A stretch of 64,000 nt of DNA, taken from Gonapodya sp. JEL0774. Its lineage: Eukaryota; Monoblepharomycota; Monoblepharidomycetes; Monoblepharidales; Gonapodyaceae. The stretch lies in the NCBI GenBank assembly GCA_027604505.1, contig JADIIX010000012.1:124001-188000 (forward strand), given 5' to 3'. Below are positions 37,342 through 49,800 of this stretch, piece by piece. The notes below the pieces were generated by a model, which saw nothing but the letters and a program-made list of their open reading frames with translations, had not been told where the DNA came from and did not search any database. Made by a program: the position numbers and the translations under genes. The number at the start of each line of letters is the position of its first letter. Within the stretch, counting starts at the first letter, position 1.

Positions 37342-40300
37342 ATGTCCAAAAGAGCCGCCAAAAAAACCCGCGCATTCGACGATGACGACTTTAAATCGTC
37401 CCCCAAGTCCACGTCCGCTGGTCCTGCCCTTCCCTCGCCCAAGAGCTCGAAGAAATCCACAGGCCCCGCTGCTACAGCAGTAGTCGATCTCGACGATCTT
37501 GTGCCCCGCGCTAAACCCAAAATCAATGCGTTCGCCCTTCTGAATGCGCTCGGAGACGGTATGGACATGGACGGGGACGGGGATGGTGACGAGGACGAGG
37601 ACGAGGAGGAGACACAGCCGCCATCAAAGGCTGCCCCGGGCAAATCCAAGTCGAAGCCCAAGAGCATTGAATCGGACGATGAACCGCCGGTGAAACACGG
37701 CGTAGCCAACGGGAAATCGAAATCTACCAAGGGCCGACAAGGTGGGTTGCTGGGGTGGGTGCGGAGAAGAAGCGATGGGGGCAGCCGGAGCTCGGAACCG
37801 GTGGCTCAAGCGCGTCCGTGTGACACACGGAAACACCAAGCATATGCTGAACAGCTGTCGTGCGCGAGGGAGGGATCCAGTGTGAGGTGGACGAGGTGAA
37901 GGTTGACCTCTCTGCCGCGGATTTTTACCCTGGAACTCTCGGACAAGTTTGGGAGTGGCGCTTAGGGCAGGCGCTAGCTGAATTTTGAGTCTTGGGGTCA
38001 AATAGGACATGGTCTCAAAACTCTGGGAGACGCGGTGATTTGGTCGTCACTTTGGACACCTAGGCGCGCGGGTGTGACTCGGACCTTGAACCCCAGACCA
38101 CTGTTTTCCACCCCTGTGCTCACCTGTGCTTTCCACCAGCCAACACCGATTCCGACACCGACTCGGACAAACCCCGCTCCTCACACACCAATAAAAAGTC
38201 ACCCGCGAGTACCAATGCTGCCGCCACCGCATCCAAAACCCGCGATGGCTCGGACTCGGACGGAGACAAGGGTAAACGCGGCGGTAAGAAGGGCGGGAAG
38301 CCGAGCAAGGGGAAAGCACAACACTCGGACGACGAGGTGGAGGACGTTAAGGGGTGGAAGAAGAGAGGTGGCAAGGGGAACGAAGAGGACGTGGACGAAG
38401 TGGAGGATTCGAGGGGGAAGAAGAAGAAGGGCAAGGCCAACGACGAGGAGCAGGTCGAGGACGGAAAGGGGAGAAAGAAGAAGGGGAAAAAGGGACACGG
38501 CGAGGACGAGGTGGATCAAGTGCCAGGTGCGTGCATGCACGCAATAATGTGCTCGTTGAGATTTGCTGGTCGTGCTCGTGTTTAATCCAATCTGAATGTT
38601 TCCCACTGCCGTCCTAAAACCGACCCAAACCCCCGACCCTCCACCCCACCCCCAAACTCGTACGGATCCCTCACGCCCACGATCCGTTTCCACAGAGCAA
38701 CCCAAGAAAACCGCTAAGCAGCTTCTCGCCGAAGAAGAGGCCGCGGAACGAGCAAAGGCCGTCGCCGCCGAATCCAAAAAAGAAAAGAACGCATCCGTAG
38801 CTAAGAAGCAGGGCAAAGACGGTAAGCCGCAACCCCCCGTCCCCGCGGCCCCGGAGCCCGCGTCAAAGACGCCATCAGGAGCATCGGGATCCGGCCCCTC
38901 GGTTGCAGAGGCCGAGGACGACGTCACCATGAGCAAGAAGAAGAACCGCCGGGCGGGCGGACCTCCACATGGCAACGGTGTTGGAGCGGACGAGGAGGGG
39001 GCAGGACATGCGGTCATGATCACGTCTAGGGGGAAGAAGATCAAGGGCAAGTGGATACCCATCAAAGAAGAGCGGCAGGCGGAGGAGTCGGACGAAGGGT
39101 CGGATCGAAGCGAGGGTGCGGACAATGAGAACAGGGATATCGATGAGGATGGTGCGAGTGGCGACAACGATGCTGCCGCGGCCCTCGCTGCTGCGGCCAC
39201 ACAGGAGGAGGACTCTGGATGGCGGAAAGCAGACACCAAAGCCCAGTCTCGCAAAATGAAGGAGAAACTGCTGTCTCGGTCCCCAGTGGCAGCGTCGACT
39301 TTTCACGCCATGATGGAACAGGAAGGTCGGAGGGGCAGAGATCCGGATGAGGAGGAGGAGGAGGAGGACAAGTCCAGGAGGAAGGGCAGGAAGGCCAAGA
39401 GTGCCACGGTGGATGATGAGGACCCGGAGATCACGGCGGCGTTCGCGGAGGCGCCGAAGAAAAAAAAGGGCAAGAAGGTCGTTCAGGAGGAGGAGGAGGA
39501 AGTGGAGGAGCCAAAGAAGAAACAGAAGAACAAGAAAGCCGTTGTGGAGGAGGAGCCGGTGGAAGAAGAGCCACCTGAGGAAGAACAGCTGAGGTCCAAG
39601 AAGAAGAAGAGCAAGAAAGCCGTTGTGGAGGAGGAGCCGGTGGAAGAAGAACCGCCTGAGGAGGAGCAGCCCAAGTCCAAGAAGAAAAAGAGCAAGAAAG
39701 TGGTGGATGAGGAACCCTTAGACGAGGAGCCACAAGAAGAACAGGAGGCGAAACCAAAGAAGAAGAAGTCCAAGAAGGCAATAGTTGAGGAAGAGGAACC
39801 AGGTCCGGGAGAATCCGAGGCACTGGTGGAGGAGGAGGAGAAACCGAAGCCCAAGAAGAAGAAATCCAAAAAGGCATTGGAGGAGCTGGAACCGGAAGGG
39901 GAGAAGGAGCAAGAGACCGTGCTGGCAGCGGCGGGAAACACCAATGAGATGGAACTGGACTCCCCGGCCAATGCAGCTGTGAATGGTGCAGCCGCCGCTG
40001 CCCCGGTTTCGGAGCCTGCAGCACCTGTCAAGAAATCTGGCAAAGGCAAGGCGTCGTGGAGGCAGAAGGTCGGCGAGAAGGGTAAAGGAGCTAGTGAGGA
40101 AAAGAATGTTACGAACAACAGAGATGGGGTGGACGAGCTCATTGAGAAAGTGAGCAAAGTAACGCTTACAGACATGAACTCCTCGGAAATCGGTACTCCC
40201 TCAAAGGCCAAGGCTGCGCCCTCAGCTCCACCTCCCAAACCCGCGGTCTCTGGTGTAGACTTGGGAATGGGCCTCGACGGCGATGAAATGGAGTCTGCAT

Positions 40301-43202
40301 CCCGCGCTACCAAATCAACCACAGGTGCATCGAAATCCGTTACAGTCTTTGACGCCCCTCTCCGCCGCACAGTCGGTCGGGGTGTCCAAGCGGAACAACA
40401 AATGGACGGCACGTTCGCGAGTTCGACGGACCATGTGACGGCTACGGGTACCCTTGTGAGTGACGATACGAGCAAAGATATCATCATCGATAGTTTTTCG
40501 TTGGCGGCGTGGGGTACAACGATGATAAAGGATGGCACGTTGAAGTTGGTGCACGGCAGGAAGTATGGATTGTTAGGAGTCAATGGTGCAGGTGAGGGTT
40601 TTACCTTCCAGGAGACGGAGATCTTTTTTTGTCATATTCCAGAAACTAACAACAATGAGCGAACGGCACTGTGTGCCAGGAAAATCAACCCTCCTCAGAA
40701 CCCTCGGGAACCGTGAAGTGCCCATCCAGAACGCCATCGACATTTACCTCCTGGACCGCGAATTCGACCCAACCGACATGACCGCGGTTGACGCCGTGGT
40801 GGATATCGTTGTAACTGAGAAGGAAGCCTTGGAACAAGAGTTGGACGAGTTGCTGGACAAGGACGGCGGAAGTGAGATGCCCAGGTTCGAGGCGATAAAC
40901 GATAGGATCAATGAGCTTGATATTGGAACCGCAGAGAGGAGAGCGAAAGGTGCGTGAATGTAGTGCCAACGTCGTGCATCAGACCTTGCCTACGACGCTC
41001 AAGCCCGCTCGCCGGTGATTTCTTCGGTCAGAGGTCCTCCACGGTCTCGGCTTCACCCCCGAAATGCAACTTATGAAGACTCGAGAGTTTTCTGGTGGAT
41101 GGCGGATGCGCATCGCTTTGGCTCGAGCCTTGTTCGTGAAACCGACCTTGTTGCTTCTCGACGAACCGGTAGGTATAAAACTTGGAAAGTTTGGATACCG
41201 CGTGTTGCTTGCGATGTCTGTTCACTTTCGCTTATATGTTCGATTTTGATATATCTTTGCTGTAAACAGACGAATCATTTGGATTTGGGAGCGTGTGTGT
41301 GGCTGGAGGAGTATTTGAAAAAGTACAAGTCGACTGTCTTGCTGATTTCTCACTCACAAGACTTCTTGAACGGCGTAAGTATCGTTTTGGTCGACAGTTT
41401 TTGCCCAGAAAGTGATGTTCTTAGTCCTCGTGCTCACGCCATTTTATTTCTTCATTCATTGGATTTGGTCGATGCGAAATTTTCCTTTGAATTTAGATTT
41501 GCACGGACATCATCCACCTTCACAACCGCAAACTCGACTACTACACGGGTGACTACGACACCTTTGTGACCGTTCGGTCTCAAAAAGACGCCACGCTCTC
41601 TAAAAAGGCCAAAGCCGCCGAAAAGCAGTTGGCCAAAATGCAGGACACGGTAGCCCGGTTGGGTCAAAAAGTGGCAAAGCAAGCCAAGCAGAAGGAGAAG
41701 GTCATGGCCAAGAAGACCGAGAAGTTGGAGGATGTGAAGGATGAGTTGTTCCACGAGAAAGCTGTGTCGTTCAGGTTCAACGATTGTGGGGGGGGCTTGG
41801 CACCACCCGTGAGTTGAAGTTCTGGCGACACATTCCCATTTGCGTAGTATCTGAGAGGTGTTCTTTATGTCCGTCTTCTCTTTGCCAGGTTCTTCAATTC
41901 CGTGAGATTTCTTTCAACTACCCTGGAAAATCGCGAGTATTGTTCAAAGACGTGACGTTTGGCATCGATTTGGAATCGCGGGTCGCTCTGGTGGGGCCAA
42001 AGTAAGGCTCTCCCATTATTTTTTTTGGGACAATCGTTCGTGCGTTCAAATCTGAAATGAATTGTGTGTCTTGTGTTCTAGCGGTGCGGGAAAGTCGACG
42101 TTATTGAAGTTGATGGTTGGCGAAGGTTGGTAGAGAAATCCCAACCAGAGTGGAATGTTTTCAAGCATTATAGGCTGAAGAACTTTGCTTGTTCCCCATA
42201 CGAACCACCCCGCCATCACTACCGTCATCGGGATGCAACAAACCGTGCCAATCAATGCCATCACCACTCACCAACACCATCGTCATGGCAATGCACGGAA
42301 CCTTACCATCCATACTCACCCATTTTAACCACCCACCTTCATGCACCGAACCGTACCGATTCAACTGAACTACCAACCCTCACCAACTATCCCCCACCCA
42401 CCCAACCCGTCCTCACCACCCACGCTAACCCCACCCCAGTCGCACCGACATCTGGCGCAATCGTCCGGCACCACCACCTCCGTATCGCCCGTTTCCACCA
42501 GCACTTGACTGACCAACTAAACCTGAGCCTCTCCGCCGTCGAGTACCTGTGTCACAGTTTCAAGGACGAAGAGGACCGTCCGTTGTACAAGGAACAGGCC
42601 ATGAGGAACATTGTGGGCAAGTTTGGGCTGTCGGGGAAGAGTCAGGTGGTGCCGATGGCTCAGTTGTCGGACGGGCAGAGGAGACGGTAGGGATCGACAC
42701 AAATTTTGGCAGTGGCACGGTTTTTAAATTGAACGGTTTCCAAATGGTTATAGGGTTGTGTTCGCGTGGCTGGCGCTGACAACACCGCACATGTTGCTGC
42801 TCGACGAACCGGTGAGTATATGTGACTTTTGGAAGAATGCGAAAACAACAACCGCTTGGATTCTCATTTTCTCTCGCACTTTGGTATGCACACGAAGACC
42901 AACCACCTGGACATTGAAACGATCGATGCCCTCGCTGACGCGATCAACGCATTCGACGGCGGTGTGGTGCTCGTGTCGCACGACTTTCGGCTGATCGAAC
43001 AGGTGGCTCATGAGATATGGATCGTTCAAGATGAGAAGGTGGAGACATGGGAAGATGATATTCGGGCTTATAAGGAGCACTTGCGTGATCTGTGAGTTGG
43101 AAATGTGTGTGTACTTAGCAAGCGGGCATTCGTTGATGTGGCTCTTCTCTTCTTGCGCACAATCCCAGTGTGATTAAAGACGAAGAGGACGGTGTTGTCT
43201 GA
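37342..43202 (+). CDS. ARB1/ABCF2: ARB1/ABCF2-type ABC-F ATPase with ~800-residue charged N-terminal extension
   Basis: Soluble twin-ATPase of ribosome biogenesis. The ABC part matches ABCF2/ARB1 closely: [17 protein letters not shown] (Walker A split by an intron), [76 protein letters not shown]. The second domain shows [14 protein letters not shown], a Walker A split by an intron, [49 protein letters not shown] and [12 protein letters not shown]. It ends [16 protein letters not shown]. The N-terminus is highly unusual: from [19 protein letters not shown] through lysine/acidic blocks to about 40.4 kb, including tandem [14 protein letters not shown]-type repeats (39.5-39.9 kb). Introns were placed at about 37740-38140 (long), 38525-38694 and others. 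The 0.3-kb intron inside NBD2 (42127-42438) is C/A-rich. Start at 37342 is the first ATG. Confidence 0.92.
39500..39920 (+). repeat. Tandem coding repeats, lysine cluster plus glutamate/proline block
   Basis: Five imperfect copies of a unit of roughly 20-25 codons with [14 protein letters not shown] and EEEPPEEEQ cores inside the ABCF2 N-terminal extension. The first two copies are almost identical at DNA level (gccgttgtggaggaggagcc at 39539 and 39619). Confidence 0.85.
42127..42438 (+). other. C/A-rich low-complexity intron in ABCF2
   Basis: This is the long intron between MVGE and [10 protein letters not shown] of the second ABC domain. Most other introns here are 60-120 nt. It is dominated by cacc/ccaac/catc runs with few guanines, unlike the flanks. 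Confidence 0.7.
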
Positions 43203-43227
43203 ACTTGGTTGGCTGTCCATAATATAA

Positions 43228-43233
43228 AATAAA
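43228..43233 (+). terminator. AATAAA polyadenylation-like signal of ABCF2
   Basis: Lies 26 bp after the ABCF2 stop and about 34 bp before the next gene's proposed ATG. Confidence 0.45.
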
Positions 43234-43266
43234 TGAATATTTTTACCTGATGCTGTGGGCACTTCC

Positions 43267-46200
43267 ATGGACCAGATTGCGACCGGATTGCCGACCCCGA
43301 TCATGGGCGACAGTGGAAGCACGCGAGACGATTTAGCCAGTGCCAATGACTCGAATGATGCGGTGTGTTGTTCACTCACGGGACTCGCGTTGCGTGTATT
43401 CTACCGATGCGAATGCTTTACGACACTTTGAATACCCGCTGTCAAAACATTAACAGGACCGAGTCAATTCCCGATTCGTAGTGCCGCCTTCTGACACGAA
43501 GTTCTACTCCGAGAAAATGTATGTGTCCCTCAGCCATAGCCGTCCTTCGTGGCCTCTTGTATGCAAATGTTAACCCCCCTCGTGTCTAACAACCTTCCAG
43601 TCTATTGGAGCAAATGAGCAAATGGAAAAAAAAGGAACGTGGAGAGAAAGCGAGAATACTGGCTGAAATCAGAGAGGACAAGGAGCGCCGGCGCCAGCAA
43701 CAGGCGAAACCTCCACCCACAGCCCAAATGACAGGTGGTTCCCCAGGTTCCCCAATCAGCCAAATCCAGCCTCGGGACAGCGCCGCTTCAGGACGACAAG
43801 CAACTATTCAGCTGCGTTTACTTGATGGCACAGTATCTCGTCACCAGTTTCTCGCTACAGCACCTCTCAGTGCCATCTTCGCCCTCGTCGAAGCTCAAAC
43901 CGGTCTTCCCCTCATCGAATTCAACCTGATCCAGCCCTTTCCGCACCAAATTTTCTCCATCCACGATGCCCGCTCGATTGTGGAAGCCGGTCTGACCCCG
44001 AGTGCGTCCTTAAATGTGGTTAGAGTGGTACCACCACCAGCCTCGGCCACACAACCACTTCCCACCTCGTCCGCTGCTCTCCAACCCGCTCCCGGGGCAG
44101 AAGAAGATTCTATGGATTTGGAACAAGCGAGGGACGATAGGGCGAGCAGTGATGACTCTGACGACTCGGAAATGGAGCCAGAAGTGTGTAGGCACCGTTC
44201 CCCTCTTCCACCCCTTTTCACAAACCTCGTTCAACTATTCGCTCATCAATCTTCAAACCACCATATTTCATGTAGCCCGACTCTCTCGTATCTCTCCCCT
44301 CTACCGGTCCCGCTCCACGTCCCCGACCACCCGGCTCCACCGCCACACAGCCCACCTACCCTCCCTTCCAAAGCACCAACATCGCCGGTCCGGGCGGCAT
44401 GTATCCGCCAACCCATCGACAACCGACCGTTGTACCCTTTACCGGACAGGGTCGGAGCGTCGCACAACCAAGCAGCTCGTCGGGAGAGTCTGGTTCGTTA
44501 GCAGAAGCAGATGTCGCGGGAGACGGGACGCCTGGAACTGGAAATGCGAATGCGATCGGTGGTTCATCGCGAGTGGACCTGAGCAACGGAGCCGGATCGC
44601 CAGCCTCAGCTTCAGCTCGCCGCGCAGTTGCCGAGGTGTTTCTTTCGTCACTCGTCAAAAAGTCCGCCGTCGGCACTCTCCCCCAACCAAAGCCCTCCAT
44701 CTCCCGCCCCCTCCCCTTTCGTCCCATCTCCACCCTTCGTAACACCAGCCTCCATCTTTGCTGCGCCCTCCTCTCGGACCCTTCTGCTCCCGACCGACTC
44801 TTCTCTGCGACGTCGCGACTCCAGGGCGACCTGTCCGACTCCTTGGTCACGGAGTTGAAGGGGTCTAAAAGGCTTGACGGGATAACATTGAGGAGGTTAA
44901 GGAGAGCGAGCGTGGGGAAATGGGATTTGGACGGGTATGGGTTGGCGACGGACGGTGCGTTGCATTTATGGCGGAGATGAGCTTCTGGGAAAGACGTGAC
45001 ACAGAAAACGCATGCGCGAATTTTTCTATTTTGTTTGCATGATCGTGACACAGGATTACTCCAAAGTATCGGCACGTGGTACTCCGAAAGTACCACTAAA
45101 ATATCCCTTCGAGGATGCAGTTTGGTCACAGGTAGGTAGGTGAGAGAAAGAACGAACACGCTCATGTATTTGCTCCCCTTGTGGGACCCATTCTGATTCC
45201 ATTGTATACATCGCCTCACAGATTCCGGCATTGTCGCTCTCGAAACTTTGGGGAACTTGCAGTATCTGGATCTCACATCGTGGTCAGTCACCTCACGCAC
45301 AGAAACTGCACCCCTGTGTTCTTTGAAAGATATTGACCGACACAACCCCGCCGCCTTCTGCCACTGCCAGTCGTATAACCGATGGAGCGGCCACGAGCAT
45401 TTCCCGTGAGCACGCACCAGTCTTCAATGTTCGGCGTGTTGTGTTCTGTCGGTTGAACACTTGATTTGGACTAGGACTCCCTGAACTCGTTTATCTGAAC
45501 TTGTCGAGCACAAAGATTACGAATAGGGGTCTGCGGGTGGGTGGGATCGGATATACGTTCGAACCACGTTGTGGGCGCCATTGCTGACATCTCAACCAAC
45601 CTATCGCACATTCCCCACTCCCCAGTTGATCGCCACCGGAGTTGCGAAATTAGACTCTCTCATTGTGTCCAATTGCGCGGGAGTCAGTGGACCCAGCGTT
45701 TTTGACGATCTAAAAAGTGAGACAGTACGCCCGGCCTTCCACCTCAGCGGATCGCAAACTGCTGGCAGCCTGGTGGCTCATAGACTCTTGTCCAATACAT
45801 ACACAGGTCTGTCGAGTCTGAGAGTTTTATCTTTATCCTCGACGCGAGTATCGTCCCCTTTGTCGCCTGTGGGATCAAGTTACTTCCGGTAAGCTGTTTG
45901 GTGCACCAGAGTTTTACCACGAGCATCCGGCTTCTTTCTCAAATCTAAAACCTTTGAAGAAATCTTTGCGCGTTGAATGTGAAGAATACCTCGATAACGG
46001 ATGAGGATCTTCGCAAAGTTGTCGGATGCCTGGTCGGACTTGAGGAGCTGGACGTGTCCGAATGCTCTGGCATAACCCTCGCAGGAATCCGCATCGTCGT
46101 TCAAACTCTCAAACGACTCCACAAGTTTCAATTTCCGACAAAGGGAGTGGATTGTGATGCTGTGCTGCGGGAAGTTGCGAGGGTACCACTCAAGATCACC

Positions 46201-46869
46201 GAGTTGGACCTGCACATGTCCAACGTGACGGACGATGGCCTCAAGTCGATCGGAGGACTGGGGGAGAGTCTGACAAGGATTTCTCTCGCGGGGTGTAAGG
46301 ACATATCGGACTCGGGATTCTTGTGTTTAGCCAGTGAGTTGCTCGCAGTGGATAAACTTCGCGGTCTTCTCAACGTGCACACTCCCAAGGACTTGTCAAT
46401 ATCGAGGATGTGGATCTTGACCGACTCCCTCAGATCGACGAACACGTATTTGCGGATGTCCTGTGCCAACTTCCCAGAGTGCATTCGCTGAGTTTGTCTG
46501 CTTCGAACGTTGGAGCCTACTTCCTCTGCAAGATTGAAAAGGCACCTTTTGCAGTGGGTTTTTGTGAGTCATGTGGAAACGACGAGCATTGTTCCTCACG
46601 CTATCTCTCGTTTTTTTCAGCGGCTGCTTCGAAAGCTGAATCTTTCCCGAACTGCCATCACAGATGAAAGCCTCCAATACCTTCATTCGTTCCAAAAGCT
46701 ATCCATGATCAATTTGGACGGATCACCACACATTACCATGAATGCTCTTGATATCCTTAAGGGGCTGGAGTTGCCCGAGCTCGTACCTCCTCGGCTGAAA
46801 ATTGCACAGCAACCAGCAGCACCACGTGCAGCGCCTTTAGGGGACAGAGACGAAGAGATGGATATGTAG
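43267..46869 (+). CDS. UBX-domain / leucine-rich-repeat fusion protein
   Basis: Probable p97/Cdc48 cofactor fused to a leucine-rich-repeat array. Exon 1 MDQIATGLPTPIMGDSG.. (ATG 43267) and exon 2 DRVNSRFVVPPSDTKFYSEK are joined by phase. The third exon gives LLEQMSKWKKKERGEKARILA (charged helix typical before UBX domains), then the UBX beta-grasp fold: TIQLRLLDGTVSRHQF, LIEFNLIQPFPHQIFS and GLTPSASLNVVRV (about 43.8-44.03 kb). An acidic linker (SSDDSDDSEMEPE) and a Pro/Gly/Ser-rich region precede a block ARRAVAEVFLSSLV..LRNTSLHLCCALL. The LRR/AMN1-type repeats read ISLRGCSLVTDSGIVALE, LQYLDLTSCRITDGA, LVYLNLSSTKITNRGL and more, to about 46.75 kb. The end is EEMDM. Introns are short. UBX and LRR parts share one reading frame through linked exons; a fusion of two genes was considered but no stop or start separates them. 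Confidence 0.8.
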
Positions 46870-46896
46870 ATATCAATTCATTTAAATGATCACCAC

Positions 46897-49800
46897 TCAA
46901 CGCAGAATAACATCTTGCTGAAATTTTGAGGTTCCCATTGTCGGAATCCCAACTACATGAGCATAGTGTATCAAATCTGCATCATCTGTCACCAAATTCA
47001 CCCGCAGTCCACTGTGATGATGCACTCCAGCCGCTGACACCGAAGCTCCATATGTGTCCGCGTACCACGCACTACACGCCAAGATGCTACGATATGATTT
47101 GGGCACAGTTTTTATCTCCTCTCCGGCGGCGTTCACAAAGACACCACGGCCGGATTCTACAAGTTTCCAGTCAAGCGTCTTGCTCTCAAATACCTTTTGG
47201 GATCGCAGCGCAGCCTTTGCGTGACCGGAGCGGAGAAGGACCTGGCGCTGCTCGATGAACCGTATAGCCTCGCGGGCATGAGCATTTTCCTTTTCGTTGC
47301 CCTTTTTAAGCACATCCAAGTCGTCGATGACTACCACGTATTCAAACGACGAAAGTTCAGTTGCAAGCGGACGAGAGACCACAATGAACCAACGGCTAGG
47401 AACCCACCCGCCATGGAAAGTACCATCACAACCTTACCGCTTGCAACCCATCGACGAATCAAAGGCATGCGGTTTACGAACACATCTGTCGCCAGTACAG
47501 CAAGCGCCGGTTCATTGGCAATAGCTTTCTCAAGTTGATCAACTTGATCACGCAAACGCTCAGTTGCAAGCCGGCGAGAGAGTTTGTGAAGGCCTTGTCT
47601 CTGATGAAATGTGAAATCATCATCATTGTCCAAGGGGGGTCCGTATCTTTGAAGGAAAGTGCACTCACCCTCATTTCCTCGTCCATGACGACTAACTTAT
47701 CGTCTTGCTGGTCGTACTTGAGCTCCAATTTCTTTCCTCACAAAATTTTGGGGATTGTTGAGAAACTCGGAATATCCACATCATCAACCAATAACCTACG
47801 TCATCCCGCACCATCCTCATCGCCATCCCCCGAATGCGAATTAACCTCCTTTCAAGATAATCTCTTCCTGCCCCTTCTGGCACTGTCCCATCGTCCACCA
47901 GGATTCGCACTAGCGCTTCGTGTGGAAACTTGGCACAGTAAGATAGAAACTGAGTGGACCCAAGATAGTCCACATCTTCTGGGATAGGACCATCCATCTC
48001 AAGACTAAGGTAACTCGGCGGAATGTGATTGAGCAAAGAAGCTAGAGAACGCAAAAAGGAGAGTCGAATCTACGTTATGACAAAGGTTTAGTGACATTGA
48101 GTGGAAGAGGTTTTGTGAATGCGAACACATTTCCCACTGACCTTAGCGACCACCGCGCCCCCTTCCTTGCCTTCACCCCACCCGGCCCACCCAGTGTAGC
48201 CCTGCGCAATCTGTAGAACCTCTCCATTCCCTTCCACACCCAGCCACGTTGCCACGACAGCGACGGGTGACAGCATTTCCAACGGTGCCGTATGGCTTTC
48301 TCCGTCCGATTCGACCTGCACCTGCAAATCGTTTCCCCGCTGGTTCGGACTTTTGTCGGGCTGTTCTTCCAACCCTGTGAGGATGGAGACGGACCCTTCG
48401 AGGACTGGCACAATGTCGGGAAAGATCGACGCGAGGTCGAGGCAAAGGTCGGCTGCGCGGAATATTAGGAGAGTGGTCATGGATTGGAGGAATCGGATTG
48501 TTTGTTTTGTGGGGATGTCGACTGGGTCCAAGTGGTGAGGGGTGCAAGCATTGTGAGTCCGAAATCCTGCCTCTCAGACTGTTCCGGTCTTCCCATGCGA
48601 CAACCCACCGGTCTCCTTGAACCTAGTACCCAGTTCTCCAATCGCTACCATATAAATCGCCACTATTTTTTTCACCGCCAGCGCTCGCCACCTTCTATCG
48701 GCTTCCTCGACTGGTATAGGGCCTCGCACGAGAAAATCTAGTGCACTGAGGGCTGCATCAAAGAGGAGACGGATTTCTCTAGAGCGTGGGTAGGCATGAT
48801 ATAGCCGTGAATGAAGGAGACGGCCGCCGCAGAATACAAATTTTGCGGCGAAGCACTTACTCTGTCGGAGTTGCGGCGTAGTTCACCAATGCTCGGTGCA
48901 CATTAAGGAGCCGTGCGACAGCAGAGTCGTAAGACATTCTTTGAGGAATAAACGATTTCGATGTGGTGGGAAGAAACACGGTCAGCACGCTGTCCCAAAA
49001 CCGCTCGACTATCGCCCCGGTGCGCGTCCACGTTTTCCATCCCCCACCCGAGCACAAAGCACTTCGCCAAGTTACACAGGAAGGCGCCTACGTCCGTATC
49101 CGATCACATGCACAAACTCACTCTCCATTCGCCTTTCCGATGATTTCTTCACCGTGAGAGAGGTAAAATGCATTAAGATTCTCCTTGCCCTGGGACACGG
49201 AGTTCAGCATTGTGGAACTTGGTCACGATATAGTCGTCACGTGTCGGGTGAGGAGGCGTGAAGAAAATAGTTTGCGAAAGAATCGCAGCGACGACCAAAA
49301 TGAGCCCGTGAAAAGTACAATTCGCGGCATTCAAAATCGTGGTAGGCCCACCGCCAACAATCAAACCAGGGACATGGAGAGGTCATGAGCACGTCGTGTT
49401 TCTCAAGTCCATCGTTCAAACCCTCAAGCCCCCATAATCGCCGCCCACCTCAAGCCGTTCCAATACGCCACATCCAGGTCATCGTTGTAATACCCTGCCA
49501 CGATCCCCAGCTGGGCGCATGCCTTGCTCGATCCAGGCATGACGAGGAGTGCGCGGCGGTAAAGGGCGCGAGGAGGGTACCAAGTTTGCAATGACGGGGG
49601 CAGGAGGAGGTGGCGGTATCGTGCTGCAAGGTTCAATGGGTGACGAAGGAAGTCGTTCGTGAGTATTTAGAAAGCTATCAAGCAGAGAGGAAACGTACCC
49701 AGATCGCCCAAGTAAATCAGCGTTCTGTGTACGGTATCAAGAGCGGATTGGAGAGGGTCCCGCGTTTTACGGGCCATTATAGTCGTTGGGGGGGCTTTCA

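Noticed and set aside
38199-39254. 351-codon minus-strand open frame
   Set aside because: Antisense of the Lys/Glu/Ser-rich ABCF2 N-terminus; the Ser/Leu/Pro composition is the mirror of that bias, and no family motif is present.
39483-40583. 366-codon minus-strand open frame rich in Ser, Phe and Pro
   Set aside because: Mirror of the KKKKSKK/EEE repeats on the plus strand; the plus strand continues in frame into ABC domains.
37342-43202. ABCF1 identity for the ABC-F gene
   Set aside because: The long charged N-terminus suggested ABCF1, but the ABC core ([39 protein letters not shown]) fits ABCF2/ARB1 much better.
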